Shown: piece after piece, positions 61,163-64,000 of the stretch
How positions within the stretch are numbered: the stretch's first letter is position 1
How the letters are laid out: each line of letters opens with the position of its first letter
Source of the DNA: Enterococcus devriesei
GTDB taxonomy: Bacteria > Bacillota > Bacilli > Lactobacillales > Enterococcaceae
Assembly (NCBI RefSeq): GCF_001885905.1
Contig: NZ_JXKM01000014.1
Coordinates: forward strand, 1 to 64,000
Direction of reading: 5' to 3'
Length of the DNA: 64,000 nt
Translations under genes and position numbers: made by a program
The notes under the pieces: generated by a model
Databases searched by the model: none
What the model saw: only the letters and a program-made list of their open reading frames with translations
What the model was told of the DNA's origin: nothing

Positions 61163-61822
61163 ATGAAAATGAAGAAATATGTAGCGGAATTTCTAGGTAC
61201 CTTTATGCTAGTTTTTCTAGGAACTGGTACAGTAGTTGTTGCTAAAGGTGGCACCTTAACAATTGGTTTAGCCTTTGGTTTGGCAATTACGATCATGGCT
61301 TATGCCGTAGGCGGTATTTCTGGTGGGAACTTTAACCCAGGTGTCTCAGTTGCTATGATGATCAATAAACGTTTATCAGTTAAGGATGGCATTTTTTACA
61401 TTATCGCTCAAGCGTTAGGTTCAATTGTTGCTTCAGCAATTTTATCTGTTTATATTCATGCACTAAAATTACCTAGCGATGGTTTTGGACAAAATGACTT
61501 TCCTAACATCAGTGCGGCTCAAGCCTTTGGTGTTGAAACATTGATCACTTTCTTATTTGTTTTTGTTATCTTGATGGTAACAAGCACTAAATATGGAAAT
61601 GCTACGATGGCTCCTGTAGCAATCGGTATTACATTAGCTTTCTTGATCATCGTTACGTTGAACTTGACAGGTGGATCATTGAATGCGGCACGTAGCTTAG
61701 GCCCTGCGATTTTTGCTGGTGGTACTGCGTTGTCTCATTACTGGGTCTACTTACTTGCACCAACTTTAGGTGCTGCAATCGCAGCCTTTGTTGCGAAATT
61801 CATGGGTAGCGAAGAAAAATAG
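61163..61822 (+). CDS. Aquaporin / glycerol facilitator family protein (MIP)
   Basis: 219 aa with six TM segments. The two half-helix signatures are altered from NPA: the first is NPG (GGNFNPGVSVA near 64-74) and the second is NAA (GGSLNAARSLGPA near 178-190). The size and short loops are aquaporin-like rather than GlpF-like. Substrate (water, small solutes or peroxide) is not predictable. The start was set at the ATG after GAAGGAAGTTGG; 24 upstream residues are unsupported. Confidence 0.85.
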   Translation: MKMKKYVAEFLGTFMLVFLGTGTVVVAKGGTLTIGLAFGLAITIMAYAVGGISGGNFNPGVSVAMMINKRLSVKDGIFYIIAQALGSIVASAILSVYIHALKLPSDGFGQNDFPNISAAQAFGVETLITFLFVFVILMVTSTKYGNATMAPVAIGITLAFLIIVTLNLTGGSLNAARSLGPAIFAGGTALSHYWVYLLAPTLGAAIAAFVAKFMGSEEK

Positions 61823-61835
61823 TTTCATTTTGAAG

Positions 61836-61863
61836 GACGATCCTCTCGATCGTCTTTTTGTTT
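61836..61863 (+). terminator. Terminator after aquaporin gene
   Basis: GACGATC pairs with GATCGTC, followed by TTTTTGTTT. Confidence 0.8.
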
Positions 61864-61868
61864 ATTCA

Positions 61869-61919
61869 AAAAGAACGACCATTGCTTCCAGTTAAGGATC
61901 GCAATGGTCGTTCTTTTTA
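61869..61919 (-). terminator. Terminator of APC permease gene
   Basis: AAAGAACGACCATTG pairs with CAATGGTCGTTCTTT; on the minus strand T5 follows. The arm overlaps the stop region. Confidence 0.85.
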
Positions 61920-63251
61920 AGTATGTTCGGAAATTGTATCGACTTGTTTTTTACGATAGCTGAAGAAGATAATCAAATAGATTCCTGCAGTGAAAAGGGT
62001 GACCCCAATCGGGTTATTCATCAAAATACCAATGAAGATCAAGCCTAAAACAACGATCACCAAACCACTGAAGAAGCGTTCGATAAATGTTCCTTTCTTC
62101 AATGATAAAACAAATGCGGCGATACTAATCAGCATCCACGTCAATAAGACAGAGTAGGACAGGGAACCAACTAAATAGTTAAAGAGTTTATTGCCTAAGA
62201 AATAAGATAAGATGACGCCTAGATATAGAGTACCTGTACAAAACAGCACTGCTCGTTGTGGCACTTGGTGTTTGTTTAATGCAGCTAGTTTTGAAGTAAA
62301 GCCAGTATTTTCTTTGACTCTAAAATACAAGGTCCGGGATGAAGCATAAACACCGGAATTGATCGAAGAGAACAGCGCAAGTACGATTACGAAGTTGACG
62401 ATATCTGTCGCAAAAGGAATGTTCATTTTCTCAAAAACCATGACGAAGGGACTAACATTCGTATGTGCCAAAGTATCCCAGCGATAGATAATTAATAGCA
62501 AGATCATCGGAATAATGTAAAAAGAAATGATCCGGCCCATAACGCCTTTGATGGCTTTGGGAATTGCTGTCTTAGGATCTTCTGTTTCGCTGACAGTAAT
62601 GGCAATTAATTCTGAGCCACCATATGAATAAATCACGACTAATAGTGAATTAACTAATCCATTAAGTCCATGAGGGGTGAAGCCCCCATGGCTGTTCATA
62701 CGAGAAATCGTATCGGTAAAACCGATATTGAAGATTTCATGACCAACAAGATATACACCAAAAGCGATTAAAATCATAATTACGGCAATTTTGATAAAAG
62801 CTAACCAGTATTCCGTTTCGGCAAATAACCGAACCGAATATAAATTGATCAGTGTGGTGAGCAGTGCCAAAATCAATACAAAGATCCACGAAGGAACGTG
62901 AGGAAACCACAGTTGCATAAAGCTAGCTGCTGCCACCGCTTCAGCAATGATATTGACCATCCATAAGGACCAATACAGCCAGTCGATAAAATCAGCCGTA
63001 CGTTCACCGAGAAATGGTTTAATGATTCCGGATAAGCCTTGAACATTGTCGCTGTCTAACACTAAACGACCTAAGCCATTCATGACGATAAACAATACTA
63101 AGCCTCCCAACAGAAAAGCGAGGATAACAGAGGGGCCAGCGATTCCGATCGCTTCGCCGCTACCTTTAAACAAGCCTGCGCCGATTGCTCCTCCTAATGC
63201 TAACATCATAATATGTCGAGAAGTCATTTGTTTTTGTAATTTGTTTTCCAT
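61917..63251 (-). CDS. APC-family amino acid permease
   Basis: 444 aa, about twelve TM segments. ALGGAIGAGLFKGSG near 17-31 is the APC signature in TM1; the first half ends with WLYWSLWMVNIIAEAVAAA. It imports an amino acid by proton symport; specificity not predictable. GAGG lies six bases before the ATG used; a longer form overlaps this site. A T-box-like motif lies upstream but on the opposite strand, so it cannot control this gene. Confidence 0.87.
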   Translation of the reverse strand: MENKLQKQMTSRHIMMLALGGAIGAGLFKGSGEAIGIAGPSVILAFLLGGLVLFIVMNGLGRLVLDSDNVQGLSGIIKPFLGERTADFIDWLYWSLWMVNIIAEAVAAASFMQLWFPHVPSWIFVLILALLTTLINLYSVRLFAETEYWLAFIKIAVIMILIAFGVYLVGHEIFNIGFTDTISRMNSHGGFTPHGLNGLVNSLLVVIYSYGGSELIAITVSETEDPKTAIPKAIKGVMGRIISFYIIPMILLLIIYRWDTLAHTNVSPFVMVFEKMNIPFATDIVNFVIVLALFSSINSGVYASSRTLYFRVKENTGFTSKLAALNKHQVPQRAVLFCTGTLYLGVILSYFLGNKLFNYLVGSLSYSVLLTWMLISIAAFVLSLKKGTFIERFFSGLVIVVLGLIFIGILMNNPIGVTLFTAGIYLIIFFSYRKKQVDTISEHT

Positions 63252-63707
63252 AAAGAGCCTCATTTCTAAATAGCAAGAATAGTTTGTAGATTTGAAATAT
63301 TCTGATAATTATTTGTCAATAATACCAAAATATTCTGACAATTCAATCTTGCTGAAAATTTTATCATTCTATTTACATCATTTAACTATTATTCTCTCTT
63401 GATTGTTATTTTTAAATAAAAAAATAGGTGAAATTGAAGGTTTATTTGCGATGCTCTTGCCGCTGTAAAAAAGCAGAAATAGAAGGCTAAAAAAGATTCT
63501 AAGTCAAAAAGTTTGCTTTTCAAAAAATTCTTCAGTTAAGAAATTTCTGAAAATCGTTGTGAAAATACTGTGGTACCGCTGAAATTAGCCTTTTTTTATT
63601 GTAATCTTGTTATAACGAGGTCATTTTTGAGCAGAATAATAGAAAAAAATACGATTCATTAGTAACATAATAATGTAATTATCTTATATAGAAAGAGGGA
63701 GAAAAGA
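63252..63707. other. Intergenic region with T-box-like motif, no gene
   Basis: 456 AT-rich bases between divergent genes. No coding frame is convincing. On the plus strand GTGGTACCGC (63570-63579) is followed by TTAGCC and a T7 run. GGCTAA near 63492-63497 can pair with that TTAGCC. It may be a decayed T-box leader. Confidence 0.45.
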
Positions 63708-63950
63708 ATGGGTTTATTATGGAGTTTAATCATTGGCGCAGTTATTGGTGCGATTGCCGGTGCAATTACAAAAAAAGGCGGCTCAATGGGCTGGATTGCT
63801 AACATCGTTGCTGGTTTAGTCGGTTCTGCACTTGGTCAAGCATTACTTGGCTCATGGGGGCCTAGCCTAGCTGGTATGGCGCTAGTTCCTTCTATTATTG
63901 GTGCTGTGATTGTTGTTGCAGTCGTTTCATTCTTTATTGGAAGAAAATAG
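63708..63950 (+). CDS. GlsB/YeaQ/YmgE-family stress membrane protein
   Basis: 80 aa, three hydrophobic segments (LLWSLIIGAVIGAIAGAIT; WIANIVAGLVGSALGQALL; VPSIIGAVIVVAVVSFFIG) ending GRK. This is the transglycosylase-associated/GlsB family of small glycine-rich membrane proteins, often induced by general stress. Biochemical role unknown. AAAGAGGGAGAAAAG precedes the ATG. A terminator follows. Confidence 0.85.
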   Translation: MGLLWSLIIGAVIGAIAGAITKKGGSMGWIANIVAGLVGSALGQALLGSWGPSLAGMALVPSIIGAVIVVAVVSFFIGRK

Positions 63951-63964
63951 CAATTATTGAAAAT

Positions 63965-63990
63965 AAAAAAAGCGCCTAGGCGCTTTTTTT
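63965..63990 (+). terminator. Terminator after GlsB-like gene
   Basis: AAAAGCGCC pairs with GGCGCTTTT, followed by T run. Confidence 0.85.
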
Positions 63991-64000
63991 ATTTTGCTTT

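Noticed and set aside
63252-63707. T-box controlling the APC amino acid permease
   Set aside because: The motif is on the opposite strand and the permease is transcribed away from it.

Overview
The window looks like a chromosomal segment of a low-GC Gram-positive bacterium of the order Lactobacillales, most likely an Enterococcus. The reasons are strong AGGAGG-type ribosome binding sites, T-box and preQ1 riboswitch leaders, an efaCBA-type manganese transporter, the spx-mecA-coiA-pepF-spxH neighbourhood, an OatA-type peptidoglycan O-acetyltransferase and a lactate-oxidase-like flavoenzyme. The species cannot be fixed from the sequence. No rRNA or tRNA gene, complete insertion sequence, prophage or CRISPR array was seen.

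Layout. 0.2-4.7 kb: alkyltransferase-like protein, CDP-alcohol phosphatidyltransferase, flavodoxin-fold oxidoreductase, aspartate 4-decarboxylase and a DUF368 (PopT-type) membrane protein. 4.8-12.5 kb: two T-box-controlled aminoacyl-tRNA synthetase units (a short archaeal-type proS; hisS-aspS) around a 2-hydroxyacid dehydrogenase and an aldo/keto reductase. 12.6-25.5 kb: YitT-family protein, OatA, a TrmN6-like methyltransferase with a GIY-YIG protein, PlsC, then a tightly coupled sbcD-sbcC-SNF2 helicase operon and a HAD phosphatase. 25.5-38 kb: an 850-bp AT-rich stretch with no convincing gene, then spx, mecA, coiA and pepF. A pair of unusual class C sortases follows, then spxH with a CYTH gene on the minus strand and relQ-nadK-rluD on the plus strand. 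38-43 kb: mgtE behind a duplicated leader, a degenerate Nudix protein, a deletion scar with gene remnants, cutC, rlmA and a repeat-rich gap. 43-49 kb: trmL, a histidine phosphatase, recD2, a diacylglycerol-kinase-like protein, a small orphan gene, a preQ1 riboswitch with queT, and a CBS-domain protein. 49-64 kb: rpmG-secE-nusG, a lipoprotein hydrolase, lactate oxidase, efaCBA, sdaAB/sdaAA, rplK-rplA and rplJ-rplL with their leaders, a Ser/Thr-rich lipoprotein, Ohr, aquaporin, an APC permease and a GlsB-like membrane protein.

Themes. Spx, MecA and SpxH together make a proteolysis-adaptor and redox-stress module. Lactate oxidase (which makes H2O2), manganese uptake and Ohr fit an aerobic or oxidative lifestyle. 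RNA-level control is frequent: two T-boxes, preQ1, an L10 leader, paired rplK/rplA leader motifs, and candidate leaders before pepF and mgtE.

The most unusual items are two. The first is a tandem pair of orphan class C sortases whose C-terminal tails look like CnaB/SpaA folds placed after the second membrane segment, with no pilin gene nearby. The second is a family of structured intergenic repeats with a conserved lead-in box followed by an A/T hairpin of varying sequence, at about 0.1, 38 and 42 kb. All functional calls rest on motif recognition and synteny; no database search was run.
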